A DNA stretch of 64,000 bases from Liolophura sinensis (taxonomy: Eukaryota > Mollusca > Polyplacophora > Chitonida > Chitonidae), in contig NC_088295.1 in assembly GCF_032854445.1 (NCBI RefSeq), positions 63,839,249-63,903,248 of the forward strand. The letters are read 5' to 3'. This document shows positions 34,790-46,944 of the stretch, in pieces. The position numbers were made by a program, and so were the translations under genes. Position 1 is the first letter of the stretch; each line of letters opens with the position of its first letter. Under the pieces are notes generated by a model. The model did no database searches and was not told where the DNA came from. It worked only from the letters and a program-made list of their open reading frames with translations.

Positions 34790-36400
34790 CTATACACTGT
34801 CCGCACCAATGAGAGCTACATTGACTCTGCGAGTGAAAAGATTTGTCTTCCTTTCATTCCAGATATAAATCATGAGTTGCAGAAAGAAGCAGAAATGTGA
34901 CTGGCTGAGGTGTGTTCCTGTGTATTTTATGCACTGGAGAAAAGAATTAAACTGTTCACATATCTCTGTATTTGCCCCTTGCAATGTCGTTATGCGAGAT
35001 GATCTGTAATTGTTTCCACACCTGTGAGAAAATCCATGAAACAGATCATGCCAGAACCGTGTTCCTCGCCAAAATGAGGGCTCCCTGTTGAGGGAGAATT
35101 CTGACAGAGAGCAGGCAAAGTCATAGAAAACCTCCTTTGGTGGCTCCTCAAGATAACAGAAGGCTGAGGAAAAGGGATCTTTACGTCCTTCAGGTCCAGA
35201 TATTATGTGGAATCCAAAACAGTGGCCATGAATCGGACAAAACCACAGGAACAAGTGGGACCAGCCTCCCAAGGACACCTTGGTATAGCGCTTCTCACAC
35301 TTCTGTTCATCCGATGGAGATTCGTCATAGTTTTGCTTCATGCCAATGGTGTAGGATGGCAGCTGTCGTACACGATTTCCATGTGTACTGAAATAATACG
35401 CCACTCCATCTTCAGGATTGTAAGTATTTGGTGTTGGTGTTGCAGGGCAGTACTGTACATCAGTAGAATGGATCTGTTCAACAAAATCTACAAGATATGT
35501 TACAAAGGAACATATATCTTGAGTTCTATTAACCATGATGGCAGCATGCATGACTTTGTGTAGCTCTGGGGCAAAACATTTCAACACGCTGATGTCTTTG
35601 TCCCCTGATGTGACACTTTGGGCAATTTGTCTGATGATGTCCAAGTATCTGTATGGTACAACAGTTGAAACTGGTGCATCTTTGGAAAGCATAAGCAGAA
35701 ACTCAGATAGAGCTTGTTTCAACTGGGTGTCGAATGTTCCAGCTGTAAACTGTGTTAGTAAAGAGACACATCTTGGATCAGAAGGACAGACGGAAAGGAG
35801 TGTTGCAGTTTTGATGGATTCAGTGCAGTTGTTTTCAACATTCCCTGATGAAAGTCTGGACAGATATTTGAGACATATCCAAGAGAGATGCTTTCTGGCA
35901 CCTCGCACATCCTGGGGAGTAACTCCTTCCTTGTATGGCAAAAATACCCTGTCATAACGTCTGTGCTTTGTTACTACTGTTTCATCACTGGTGGGCTTGT
36001 GAATTGGTTGGATGTTCAGCCTTCTCAAACTTATGCCTATATGTGTACCATCACACGCCAGGACTTTGGGATTTGGACAGCACCAGGGATCAACATGCTG
36101 GCGAAAATCAATTTTCATCCTTGCAGCCCATGAGAAAAACCATGAGACAAATGTCGATTTGCTCATGAAACTAGCAGAATTTGGGTGTGATGATCTGTAT
36201 ATGCGAGTGGCTTCCTTGCAGAAACTGGTGAATGACATTCGACATGAAAGGACCTTATTGCAGAAGTCCCATCCAATTTCATCCCCAGCACATGTCTCCT
36301 TGGTCCAGAAATGGATGGTATCTTGTTCACCACTGTACCTCAAGGTGCAGGGAATGCTACCAAGGCACAACCTTTTGTACACTAGGCAGCGCACAGGGGC
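34790..36400 (-). CDS. KDZ-like gene, last exon with predicted catalytic core
   Basis: After the acceptor TTCTTTTGTAG the frame runs 536 codons to TAG at 34790. Landmarks in order: a Cys-rich start (VRCLVYKRLCLGSIPC), CDGTHIGISLRRLN at about residues 115-128, YDFACSLSEFSLNREP, FHDLFHGFSHRCG-type DLFHGFSHRCGNNY, and EICEQFNSFLQCIKYTGTHL. The Asp of CDGTH, the Asp of YDFAC and the Glu of CEQFNS sit where the DDE/D residues of KDZ transposases are expected; this assignment is inference. The exon is fully open, which is unusual for a dead transposon. Confidence 0.88.
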   Translation of the reverse strand, partial: APVRCLVYKRLCLGSIPCTLRYSGEQDTIHFWTKETCAGDEIGWDFCNKVLSCRMSFTSFCKEATRIYRSSHPNSASFMSKSTFVSWFFSWAARMKIDFRQHVDPWCCPNPKVLACDGTHIGISLRRLNIQPIHKPTSDETVVTKHRRYDRVFLPYKEGVTPQDVRGARKHLSWICLKYLSRLSSGNVENNCTESIKTATLLSVCPSDPRCVSLLTQFTAGTFDTQLKQALSEFLLMLSKDAPVSTVVPYRYLDIIRQIAQSVTSGDKDISVLKCFAPELHKVMHAAIMVNRTQDICSFVTYLVDFVEQIHSTDVQYCPATPTPNTYNPEDGVAYYFSTHGNRVRQLPSYTIGMKQNYDESPSDEQKCEKRYTKVSLGGWSHLFLWFCPIHGHCFGFHIISGPEGRKDPFSSAFCYLEEPPKEVFYDFACSLSEFSLNREPSFWRGTRFWHDLFHGFSHRCGNNYRSSRITTLQGANTEICEQFNSFLQCIKYTGTHLSQSHFCFFLQLMIYIWNERKTNLFTRRVNVALIGADSV

Positions 36401-38658
36401 CTACAAAAGAAATATATATGTAAACTTCAATTTAAGTTAATAAGCATTAGTATTAATTTGAAGCAGAACCTGGGAAGGTCTTGCAGAAACCTGCAGATGG
36501 TCATGGGTTTCCCCCGGGCTCAGCCTGGTTTCCTCCCACCATAATGCTGGCCGCCGTTGTATTAGTGAAATATTCTTGAGTACAAGTAAAAACATCAATC
36601 AAATGAAATAAAATAATTTGAAGTAATAACAAAAGGTGGCATTACATAATTCAGGCAAAAAAATTATTGAGACAAGCATATTTATTTATTTATTTATTTG
36701 ATTGGTGTTTTACGCCGTACTCAAGAATATTTCACTTATACAACGGCGGCCAACATTATAGTGGGTGGAAACCAGGCAGAGCCCGGGGGAAACCCACGAC
36801 CATCCGCAGGTTGCTTAAGGACTTTCCCACGTACGACCTTCCCACAGCAACCGCATTGGTGAGAGACTCCTGGGTCATTACGGTGCGCTAGCGCGCTAAC
36901 CAACTGAGCCACGGAGGCCCCAAGACAAACATAACATTGGTGAGTGATAAAGAAATAGTGTGAAAAACCTGTCTAGCTTTAATAACAATAGTTTTGAAAC
37001 TGTTTGAGTATATAGGGGGCAACATGTTTTGGTCGGATATGTGTAACAAGTGGCATGGTTATGTCTGCTGTTTTGGGATATGGGTAGTGTTTTTTAACGA
37101 TAATGGACTATGGTGGTTAGAATCTGCCTTTTAGTGCCCTTGTACAGGTTGTGAGTTACAAGAGAATGGTACACAAAGACAGTAATATTGGGATGAATAA
37201 GATGAGTAGGTGAAGACAGTGTTTATGCTGCATGTATATTTTTGTGATGCTTTATAAAATAAGTGTGTAGTGAAGCAGTAGATTTTTGTATGGAATGTAT
37301 GAATACTCACATGTCTTGTGTATAGTGTGGTAGTGAAGTCCAGTAATGGGTGATGCCCCAGGGGATGTTCAGCATCAGTGAAGTTGGCCTGTGCACAAAC
37401 AAAACACACACATTATACCACACACGTTATACCAACACCAAGCATTACAAGACAATACTATTAAAATGAGATGCTTTCAAGTTGGTTTGGCTCCTGGTAG
37501 GGGAGAGATAAAAGGGTGTGATTTTAATGAGACATAATTATATTACAAGGTATGTTATTAGCAGTTGACCAAATGATTCAGTCAAGACCACAAACCCTAA
37601 ACGACGTAGTAAAATAAATTCCCACTACAGCTGTGCAAGGACTGATGATGTTGCACTTGTACAGCATAATTTTATAGGGCCTTAATTAATAAAGTTTATT
37701 GTGATAATTAAATTTCACATTAAATGTTGTGCAATTTTTTAAAGTGTGTACATCTTTAAATTAAAATTATTTCAGCTATGGCTTGATGTAAGTAAACATA
37801 CATTTTTCATTCAGAATTCATCGTTAGAAATCATGTTAATAAATATAAGCTGGCTAGTGTGAGAGCAAAGGATAAAAAATTACAATGCGTCTATTACTCG
37901 AAGTTATAGTTTATTGCAAGAATTAACAGATAGAGATCTACTCTTTAACTGACAGTTTTTTTTTTACAATAATAAGATGATAAATTTTGGCACACAGAAT
38001 ATAACTGGCTTAAGTTGATTGGTGTTAACTTACACCGCACTGACATCTTGTTGATTTGTCAATGGCAGGAACCAGCTCAATGCCAGACAGATACCCATTT
38101 CTGTCTCGTGGTGTGGTTTCATTGAGATCATTGATCATATGACGTTTCTGGACAGCTCTGAATATGAATGAAATGAGGAAGTTATAAAAAAACATACAGT
38201 ATGGCAGAGAAACACATAACTGTATAATTTTGCTTTGCTTAAGCTAAATAATAACTAGACTGAGTGATAACCAATGGGCAAACATTTTTTGGGGGTGACT
38301 GGTGTAAAATATGGTACACACCTGCAAAGTTTTATGTCATGCTCAGAACATGGCTTGTGAACACTCAATCCCCCGAAGTCCCACTCGCAGGTTTCTGGAT
38401 TGAAGTATCCTCTCTGCAAGAGATGTATACTTTTGCAGTTTTTCAATATATATACATACATATTTATTTATTTGATTGGTGCTTTACACAATACTCAAGA
38501 GAAACCTACGGCCATGCGCAGGTTGCTGACAGACCTTCTCATGTATGGCCAGAGAGGAAGCCGGCATGAGCTGGACTTGAAGTCACAGCGACCACGTTGG
38601 TGAGAGGCCCCTGGGTCCGTCATTACGCTGGGCTAGTGCACTAACCAAATGAGCCATG

Positions 38659-38723
<65 letters not shown>

Positions 38724-41700
38724 CCATGCTTATTTTGTTTTGTTTACTCTGCATATATTTAAAGGTCATGCTGCAGAATAAACAAAACAAAAAAAAAGGA
38801 TGTAAAATAAGGATAAATATATATATATATATATATATAGACAGGATGACATTGAGCTCATGCTGAGCACACTTTCCGAGTAGCATGACGCCCTGTCATT
38901 TTCAAAAGTTGGCTATAAACCACAGTTTTATAGACACACATATCTGATATTGAAGAAGTATTAGTTTAAGACATTATATACACGTTATGTTTGTTGTTAA
39001 CCTACTGTGGTTACCTTTGTTTGCAGATTGATGTCGCAATCTTCCAAGTTGGCATTGTCTGTGAGTTGTTCCTGGTTGCCCACAGTTTCCTCACTGCTTT
39101 GCTCCTCACTCCCAACATCAACGGTACCACCTTGCATCCAAAGGTCTTTGTGGGCCACCATTGCATCAATGTGTGGGCAAAGGGATGCTGCTTCATCTAG
39201 GAGAAGAAGACGACTGGTTGACCGCCTGTGCTTCAGGTCTGTTCCCAGGCACTCACCATGTTGACAGGACATCATTGATGCGTCAGCTGACATATGTACA
39301 AAGGAACAGAATATAGGGTCTGTGCGACTTTTTACTGAGAATTTGTTGACCCCAGCAGTGCGACTCATTAGTACCACTCCTTGGTTGATGGATTCTGTTG
39401 CCTTCCGCATGATCCTCAAGAATGGCCCACTGACTGCCTCCCCATGAAGAATTATATTCATGTTAGGCACAACATCCTTCATAACAAGTCTACAATGCAT
39501 GCAGGTCATGTCTTCTGAAAGGATATCTCCTGGGTTGGGGTTTGTACTCAACGACAGAATGACATTGTATGTAGTGCAAGTACATTTGTAAAGTACATCA
39601 TTTCCTTCTTTGAGACAGGTAACATGTACAAAGGACTGAGGGAGAAATTCCCCATTATCCGCAGAATAATCATTCATGGCAATCACATCAGTACATTGAT
39701 CATGGTGCCGCCAGTGGATGTTGCCGACTTCAATTATCTGATTTCTAAAATGCTGGAAGACAGTTATGTCATGAAGTGTCATGTTAACACAGTCTGGTAT
39801 CGTGCCTTGGGCTGCCTGCAGACTTTCAGGTGTGACTTTAACCACCCTTGGGCGATATCTTCGGGTTGAGTGACGTGCGTGACCTCCGAAGCCTTGAGAT
39901 GGATGTGTATCTTCTTTAGGGGAATATATGCGTGACAGGAGCCGCTGTATGTCCTCCTGGTAACCTTCAGGGTTTACAACTTTAAAAAAGATGTAACGAT
40001 TACGTGGAGAAGAAGGAAGTCTTTCCACATGTTCCTTCCCAGTGACACTCTGTTGGAAGCCTATTTGTTGTGCAAACCCAACCCGTGTGGTGGCCGTGCG
40101 TAATTTGTTGCTCCCAACGGCTGGTGTGCTGCACCAGTGGTAGTTTGGAATGGAAGATAAAACATCAAATTGTTGGGTGATGCTCAGGGATGGTTCCAGT
40201 TGGGGCCAGTGCTCCATCATCCACGGGTTGTAAGGATACTGTGCTTCTCCCTGGACACAAAATCAGCTAGATGCTCCTCAATTTGTCTCTGAATGTCTGA
40301 TGGAAGACCCCAAGAATGTGTGAACCTAAAAGAATGAATGGTTTTGTATTAAAATTGAAGGAGAAGCTTTATAAAGCCTTTAATTTTATGAACTTTGTAA
40401 ACTAATGGGAGTTTATGATTTTGGAGATGCTTAGTTAAATGGTTTTGATAATATTAGAATTTTTTTTACAAAGGATTTGGTGTGCTTGTGCTCATAAAGC
40501 AATGACAAACAACAAATAACAGTCAATGGGAAAATAATAATACCTGTCATCTGATTTTGTAGATGAGGGATTTTTTCTCACAACACACAGGAACAGTACT
40601 GGCAGGAACTCCTTGCCAGTAGCTCCTAAAATTTGCAGCTCCTTCTTGACATTTTGCAAAAGCCTGCCATATTTTTCCCCAGATCGGTTATACTTCCTTT
40701 TCTTGATAACTACAAAGAAATATCATTGTAATGAAGTTGACACATTGGGAAAACGTGTGTGTTCTTGTTTCATTTATAAAGGAAATATGAATGCATATAG
40801 GCCTGAGCGGTTTAAGTGTGTCTGTATGTTTGTACAGAGACCCAGGTGGTCTAAAGTAGGTGGGTTGTAGTGTGTTTATTATACAGGCCCGGGTTGGCTA
40901 TGGAAGGTGTGATGTAGTGTGTTTATTGTACAGACCAGGGTGGGCTATGGAAGGTGGGTTATAGTGTGTTTATTATACAGACCTGGGTGGGTTGTGGAAG
41001 GTGTGATGTAGTGTGTTTATTGTACAGACCTGGGTGGGCTGTGGAAGGTGTGATGTAGTGTGTTTATTGTACAGACCTGTGTGGGCTGTGGAAGGTGTGA
41101 TGTTGTGTGTTTATTGTACTGAGACCTGGATGGGCTGTGGAAGGTGGGTTTGTAGATTGTTTATTATGCAGACCTGGGTTGGCTGTGGAAGGTGTGATGT
41201 GGTGTGTTTATTGTACAGACCAGGGTGGGCCATGGAAGGTGGGTTGTAGTGTGTTTGTTATACAGACCTGGGTGGGCTGTGGAAGGTGGGTTGTCAAGTG
41301 TTTATTACACAGACCTGGGTGGGCTATGAAAGGTGGGTTGTAGAGTGTGTATTATACAGAACTGGGTGGGCTGTGGAAGGTGTGATATAGTGTGTTTATT
41401 GTACTGAGACCTGGGTGGGCTATAGAAGGTCAGTTGTAGAGTGTTTACTATAGAACCTGGGTGGGCTGTGGAAGTTGGGTTGTAGAGTGTTTATTATACA
41501 CAGCTGGGTGGGCTGTGGAAGGTGTGATGTAGTGTGTTTATTGTACACATCTGGATGGGCTGTAGAAGGTGGGTTTGTAGAGTGTTAATTTTACAGACCT
41601 GGGTGGGCTATGGAAGGTGGGTTGTAGTGTGTTTATTATACAGACTTGGGTTGGCTGTGGAAGGTGTGATGTAGTGTGTTTATTATACAGACCAGGGTGG

Positions 41701-44700
41701 GATATGGAAGGTGGGGTGTAGTGTGTTTATTATACAGGCCTGGGTGGTCTGTGGAAGGTGGGTTGTAGTGTGTTTATTATACAGACTTGGGTTGGCTGTG
41801 GAAGGTGTGATGTAGTGTGTTTATTGTACAGACCAGGGTGGGCCATGGAAGGTGGGTTGTAGTGTGTTTGTTATACAGACCTGGGTGGGCTGTGGAAGGT
41901 GTGATGTAGTGTGTTTATTGTACACACCTGGATGGGCTGTAGAAGGTGGGTTTGTAGAGTGTTAATTTTATAGACCTACGTGGGCTATGGAAGGTGGGTT
42001 GTAGTGTGTTTATTATACAGACTTGGGTGGGCTGTGGAAGGTGTGATGTAGTGTGTTTATTATACAGACCAGGGTGGGATATGGAAGGTGGGGTGTAGTG
42101 TGTTTGTTATACAGACCTGGGTGGGCTGTGGAAGGTGTGATATAGTGTGTTTATTGTACTGAGACCTGGGTGGGCTATAGAAGGTCGGTTGTAGAGTGTT
42201 TACTATAGAAACCTGGGTGGGCTGTGGAAGTTGGGCTGTAGAGTGTTTATTATACACACCTGGGTGGGCTGTGGAACGTGTGATGTAGTGTGTTTATTGT
42301 ACTGAGACCCTGGTGGGCTATGGAAGGTCCGTTTGTACAGTGTTTATTATACAGATCTTGGTGGGCTGTGGAAGGTGGGTTGTAGAATGTTTATTATACA
42401 CACCCGGGTGGGCTGTGGAAGGTGGGTTGTACTGAGACCTGGGTGGGCCATAGAAGGTGGCTTGTAGTGTATTTATTAATCAGACCTGGGTGGGGTGTGG
42501 AAGGTGTGTTTGTAGAATGTTCATTTTACAGACCAGGGTGGGCTATGGAAGGTAGCTTGTAGTGTGTTTATTATACAGACCTGGGTGGGCTGTGGAAGGT
42601 GTGATGTAGTGTGTTTATTGTACACACCTGGATGGGCTGTAGAAGGTGGGTTTGTAGAGTGTTAATTTTACAGACCTGGGTGGGCTATGGAAGGTGGGTT
42701 GTAGTGTGTTTGTTATACAGACCTGGGTGGGCTGTGGAAGGTGTGATATAGTGTGTTTATTGTACTGAGACCTGGGTGGGATATAGAAGGTCGGTTGTAG
42801 AGTGTTTACTATAGAAACCTGGGTGGGCTGTGGAAGTTGGGCTGTAGAGTGTTTATTATACACACCTGGGTGGGCTGTGGAACGTGTGATGTAGTGTGTT
42901 TATTGTACTGAGACCCTGGTGGGCTATGGAAGGTCCGTTTGTACAGTGTTTATTATACAGATCTTGGTGGGCTGTGGAAGGTGGGTTGTAGAATGTTTAT
43001 TATACACACCCGGGTGGGCTGTGGAAGGTGGGTTGTACTGAGACCTGGGTGGGCCATAGAAGGTGGCTTGTAGTGTATTTATTAATCAGACCTGGGTGGG
43101 GTGTGGAAGGTGGGTTTGTAGAATGTTCATTTTACAGACCAGGGTGGGCTATGGAAGGAGGCTTGTAGTGTGTTTATTATACAGACCTGGGTGGGCTGTG
43201 GAAGGTGTGATGTAGTGTGTTTATTGTACACACCTGGATGGGCTGTAGAAGGTGGGTTTGTAGAGTGTTAATTTTACAGACCTGGGTGGGCTATGGAAGG
43301 TGGGTTGTAGTGTGTTTATTATACAGACTTGGGTTGGCTGTGGAAGGTGTGATGTAGTGTGTTTATTATACAGACCAGGGTGGGATATGGAAGGTGGGGT
43401 GTAGTGTGTTTATTATACAGGCCTGGGTGGTCTGTGGAAGGTGGGTTGTTGTGTGTTTATTATATAGACCTGGGTGGGCTGTTAAAGGTGGATTGGAGTG
43501 TGTGTAGAGTGTACACTGTTGAATGGGATATGGAAGTAGGTGTGGAGAGTGGCCTGGGTGGGCTATAGAGTGTGCATTGTGCAAAAATTTGGATGAGCTA
43601 TAAAAGGGCTTTTGTAATGTACAGGTACGTAGAGAGACTTGGGTGGGCTATGGAAGGTGGGTTTAATATAAAATATGTGTTGACTGTACAGAGACCTGGT
43701 GGGATTTGAAAGTGTGTGCATTGTGCAGAGAGAATATTGATGTGAGTAGACGGTGTGTAATATTGGACCATGATATTTTGAGAAAAAAAATATACAAAAT
43801 GGGAATGAAACAAAACACTATATGTATTGCCCGGAGACTTGGCCGAGTTATGACAGCTATAGGCCTACTATGTTGTTTGTATTGGACTGGTATAGGCATG
43901 GGCTATTGCAATATATGTGTTACATATATTGTACTTCTGTTAAAAAAAGACTGTTTTTTTCTTTTTTGTCTTGAAATATTTTGTAAATGACAGTAAATAT
44001 GAATACCTGGTGAACTGTCATTTTCCACTACAGGTAGTTTCTTATAATGTGTGGCTCTCTTCTGAATAAACTGTCGTCGTTGCGCGATATCAGGTGTGGT
44101 GTATACTCTGTATGCTGGTGTGTTGTTATTTGCCATCAACGATCGACCACATTTATGAAGGTAGCCAACAAAGCTACCCCCTTCAAAAAACCTGATGATA
44201 CTCGATTGTTGGACTTTTAATCCCATCGCAAGAAATATGCCCTGTGTGACATCTGGATGGCATGCCATATCCAGTAGATGATTTTCCATAGACAGGAGAG
44301 CTGTGTTTTGAGAAGAAAACACGCCAGATTGCTCCAGCATCTTCTCAGCCTTCCACTCAAGCTCAATGGCTCCATCAATTTGATCAAGTTGTTTGGGGTA
44401 AACAGTTTCTACAAAATAGAACGTTTAATACATTACTTATTATTTCCTGTGAATATTGTTAGTAAGGATGGCACAGACTATAGCCATTGTAAGCATGACT
44501 GACAGTGTGAATGGGACTATGACTTTACAATAAATGTATGTAACGATTAGTGTGTATTTACAGTTGGTACACAGCATTATTGTGCTTTACACTAATTGAC
44601 TTAAACTATTGGACAGTATTACATGGCAAACTCTACTTGGTCACATAAATGACAATGTCATTGTTTATATGTGCACATTATATTTAATACTACTTATAAC

Positions 44701-44989
44701 AAGACATAAAATTATAATTTTGTTAATTTGTTTTAACAGTATTGGACAAATGTTTAATATTTTAGTCTTGTATATATTAATAGAAAATGGAAGCTTTTTA
44801 TTGAACACATTGAGAGAATGATACCTGAGGACTGTCTGGAAACATAGTCATGAAGCGCTGTTCTAGAACGCGTACCAAGCTCAGGTCGATGAGAATGCAC
44901 CCCAAGGGCATCCTACAATTGGTACAACAGTAAGCCATTGGGGTTGGTTTGAAAGCTTGCCAAGATGATACATGTAATTTATTTGTGAT
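34790..44989 (-). CDS. KDZ-type transposase gene, HMG domain-containing protein 3 (HMGXB3)-like, multi-exon
   Basis: Minus-strand exons in order: 44989-44825, 44408-44007, 40709-40544, 40325-39015, 38413-38322, 38157-38034, 37388-37311, 36400-34790 (TAG). All have GT/AG borders and, from the second exon on, all junction phases agree. The product reads as the cysteine-cluster plus KDZ (Kyakuja-Dileera-Zisupton) architecture that HMGXB3-like proteins share: CCTNC in the first exon, a CxC4-like cluster in the 1.3-kb exon, a further Cys/His cluster (PETCEWDFGG, then KPCSEHD) in the next exon, and the RNase-H-like core in the last. Two faults are seen. The first exon ends in phase 0 while the second needs phase 1. 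In the 1.3-kb exon the frame entering from the acceptor (THSWGLPSDIQRQIEEHLAD) hits a stop near 40220, whereas GEAQYPYNPWMMEHWP continues in another frame, implying a 1-nt indel near 40240. Whether it is active, domesticated or a pseudogene is unknown. N-terminal exons were not found. Confidence 0.82.
36467..36614 (+). mobile_element. RUDI-like SINE, 5'-truncated
   Basis: CCTGGGAAGGTCTTGCAGAA through CACCATAATGCTGGCCGCCG and the tail, ending CAATCAAATGAAATAAAAT. It faces the minus-strand copy at 36676 in a KDZ-gene intron. Confidence 0.88.
36676..36921 (-). mobile_element. RUDI-like SINE with internal deletion
   Basis: The head (GGGGCCTCCGTGGCTCAGTT) and tail on the minus strand are complete. 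About 35 bp around the B-box region is deleted. Together with 36467-36614 it forms an inverted pair about 60 bp apart. Confidence 0.9.
38460..38657 (-). mobile_element. RUDI-like SINE with internal deletion
   Basis: The head and B-box region (GTGACTTCAAGTCCAGCTCA) are present on the minus strand. Part of the body and tail between CTTGAGTATT and the GTAGGTTTCTC region is deleted. Confidence 0.85.
38658..38845. repeat. (TA)n microsatellites
   Basis: A pure AT/TA run at about 38660-38717 and a second at about 38817-38839. The first begins exactly where the SINE head at 38460-38657 ends. Confidence 0.97.
39015..40325 (-). CDS. KDZ-like gene, CxC-cluster exon with apparent frameshift
   Basis: The long exon carries YKCTCTTYN, then MTCMHCRLVMKDVVPNMNII and, towards the end, IFCSFVHMS, MMSCQHGECLG and SLCPHIDAMVAHKDLW. 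This is a Cys/His arrangement like the CxC4 cluster known to accompany KDZ transposases. The open frame from 40220 is intact to the donor at 39014. The ~100 bp upstream reads in a different frame, so a single-base indel near 40240 or an assembly error is implied. Confidence 0.75.
40839..43680. repeat. 2.8-kb minisatellite, ~47-bp units, with a 606-bp higher-order repeat
   Basis: Some 55-60 degenerate units of the form GACCTGGGTGGGCTGTGGAA - GGTGTGATGTAGTGTGTTTA - TTATACA fill most of one KDZ-gene intron. Variants (GTTGTAGAGTG, TACTGAGACC, CCATAGAAGGTGG) alternate. A block of them recurs 606 bp apart (GAAGGTCGGTTGTAGAGTG at 42180 and 42786), so the array also grew by larger blocks. Periodic ORFs on both strands (for example YNKHTISHLPQPTQ) are by-products of the unit and not genes. 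Confidence 0.96.
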
Positions 44990-45049
44990 CTGAAAAAAAA
45001 TTGTTGCGGGACAATTTGTTTTTATGTTTGGGATTTGAAACTTTGCTTT

Positions 45050-45320
45050 AGTAGCAAGGCTATAAACGAGCTTCCACCTGTTGGAGACACATGAATGCAA
45101 TACATCAGCTCATTACATAAAGTACTAAGGTCGTGAATTTGGTAATTTACTGTAGTTAATATACTTACAAAGCACAAACAATGCAACATTAAACAAGTGT
45201 CAATATGCTTTATACGCATGCAAAACTCAGTACATACAAGTACACATTTAGAGATACTGTACCACCCATAAAAAATACAGCGTCGTGAATTTTGTAATTT
45301 ATTGTACCCTATTTCTTGTA
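45050..45320. repeat. Dispersed satellite-like repeat, two ~162-bp units
   Basis: GTCGTGAATTTGGTAATTTA near 45131 recurs as GTCGTGAATTTTGTAATTTA near 45283. Around them, GAGACACATGAATGCAATAC and CATGCAAAACTCAGTACATA also occur, in the same order, in the array at 50990-51490. Confidence 0.75.
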
Positions 45321-45324
45321 ATTT

Positions 45325-46920
45325 TTGGGACACCTGATCTGCTCTTTTTAGTCAACATGTAATTGTAGCAGGAATATTTAGTTTGTTTTTTCTCACATGG
45401 TTATACCATCTGACGAACAGCACATCTTTACTTTTCCAAAGTGCCAGGAAAGAAATGTAATATTATGCTTTCAGCACTACTAACATCTGTCCCAAAATTT
45501 GAAGAATTAACATGTGAACAGTGCATGAGCTATGGAACATGTCTTGGTGTTGTATTCCTCGTGTGCAAACCTGAGCTCAGTATGTGCAGCACGTATGCCT
45601 GCATGCTGACTGATAAATCAATTTGCCTATGCAATGGCACAGTTTTGTAGTTGGAGGAAACTGCCCAGGGTAAACCACCAGCCTTGGGTATGCTTATACT
45701 ACGTTAGTATGAACGGGGCACGGGGTATTGAATGAACACAAGACTGCCCAACAGCACCCTGTGATATTACATACTGTAACCAAGAGCCTAAGACTTTTGA
45801 GAACGCAGAGATTGCCTGCAGGTATCAGGATTGAACCGATATTTTGTTTGCCTGTGGACGAGTGAGTGAGTGCTTGAGGTATAACGTCGTACTTAACAAT
45901 TTTTCAGTTACATGACGAGTCCCCATTGATATTTTCCATTTTTATGAAGAAAGATGATTGAATGCTACTAGTATGTGTTGTCCACGGATATGAAGAGTAC
46001 CTGATAAAGTATATATGTACCTGGAATGTAAGGATACAGCAATTATATTTATGCTTTACGGGCGAACCAACAATAAAAGTTGAAAATGGATAAAAATGAA
46101 CTTGATAATTTGAAAAACCATTTTATTTTGTGAATTTCCTGTTTTTGAAGGTTTTTGGATAACAAATATGTCTTAAACAGGAACAATTACTGGGACATTC
46201 CACAAGTGACACAAACTGGATGATTTTTGAGTTTTATTTTTGTACTATATTAAAAAATTAGAAAAAAAGATTCTGCCCGTAAAAAAAAATATTAATTGGT
46301 GTGACCTTAAGACCTTACGTACTTAATGCAAAGCTTAACAGTGTTGCACTACAACGGTATAATGTGATTTCGAAACACCACACTTAAATAACAGAGTATG
46401 ATAACCCAAAACAGAATCCTTATTAAAACATAGAAACACTTCATGATATATGTGAATGATATAGGTATTGTACATCTGGATACGGCTCAGAGACCTTCAA
46501 GTTACCAAACGTTTTGGCTTGGAAATACTTAAGTGCTCCAAAGATGTACAGGAGAGACAAATAGCAGAAATAGATAAATGTTGTACTTCTAATCTGATAA
46601 TATAAAAAAATACCAGTAAGTTAATAAAGTTAACCTGATAAAGAACTGAGTAATAATTTGTTCACTTGCATGGGGTTATTGTCTGTTTAAACATTAATAC
46701 CATGGCACATACTGTGTGTGATGGTCAATTTCGAAATGAGCAATATAATAGCCCCATGTGGTGATGCACTATGAAGGAAAAAGTTGGATTGCTTTGGATG
46801 CCTGTGGTCTTTTACAGATTGCAGCTTTATCCATATGCAGAATGCTCACAACGAGGTCTACTAATGCCATAAGTTAAGACGACAAAATTGAACATTATAT
46901 ATAAAACACAAAATATTATT
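45325..46920. other. Intergenic, one SINE remnant
   Basis: A second-family SINE tail (GAGTGAGTGAGTGCTTGAGG then ATAACGTCGTACTTAACA) lies at 45861-45925, minus strand. A Cys-containing plus-strand ORF at 45441-45650 has no family and overlaps repeat-like text (GTGCAAACCTGAGCTCAGTA), so it is not called as a gene. Confidence 0.5.
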
Positions 46921-46938
46921 TTAAATAAAATGACAAAC

Positions 46939-46944
46939 TTTATT
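46939..46944 (-). terminator. Polyadenylation signal AATAAA
   Basis: AATAAA on the minus strand, about 100 bp after the TAA at 47046 of the unrecognised three-exon gene. The spacing suits a short 3'UTR. Confidence 0.55.

Noticed and set aside
35137-36440. Plus-strand ORFs of 77-142 codons
   Set aside because: They are antisense shadows of the long KDZ core exon.
38991-39264. Plus-strand ORFs over 38991-39264
   Set aside because: They are shadows of the CxC-cluster exon on the minus strand.
41013-43584. Several periodic ORFs on both strands in the minisatellite
   Set aside because: The unit length and lack of stops create them; translations are simple repeats of the ~47-bp unit with no independent evidence of coding.
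45441-45650. Cys-containing plus-strand ORF (CEQCMSYGTC...)
   Set aside because: Its 3' half overlaps text shared with the satellite-like repeats and there is no splice or signal-peptide support.
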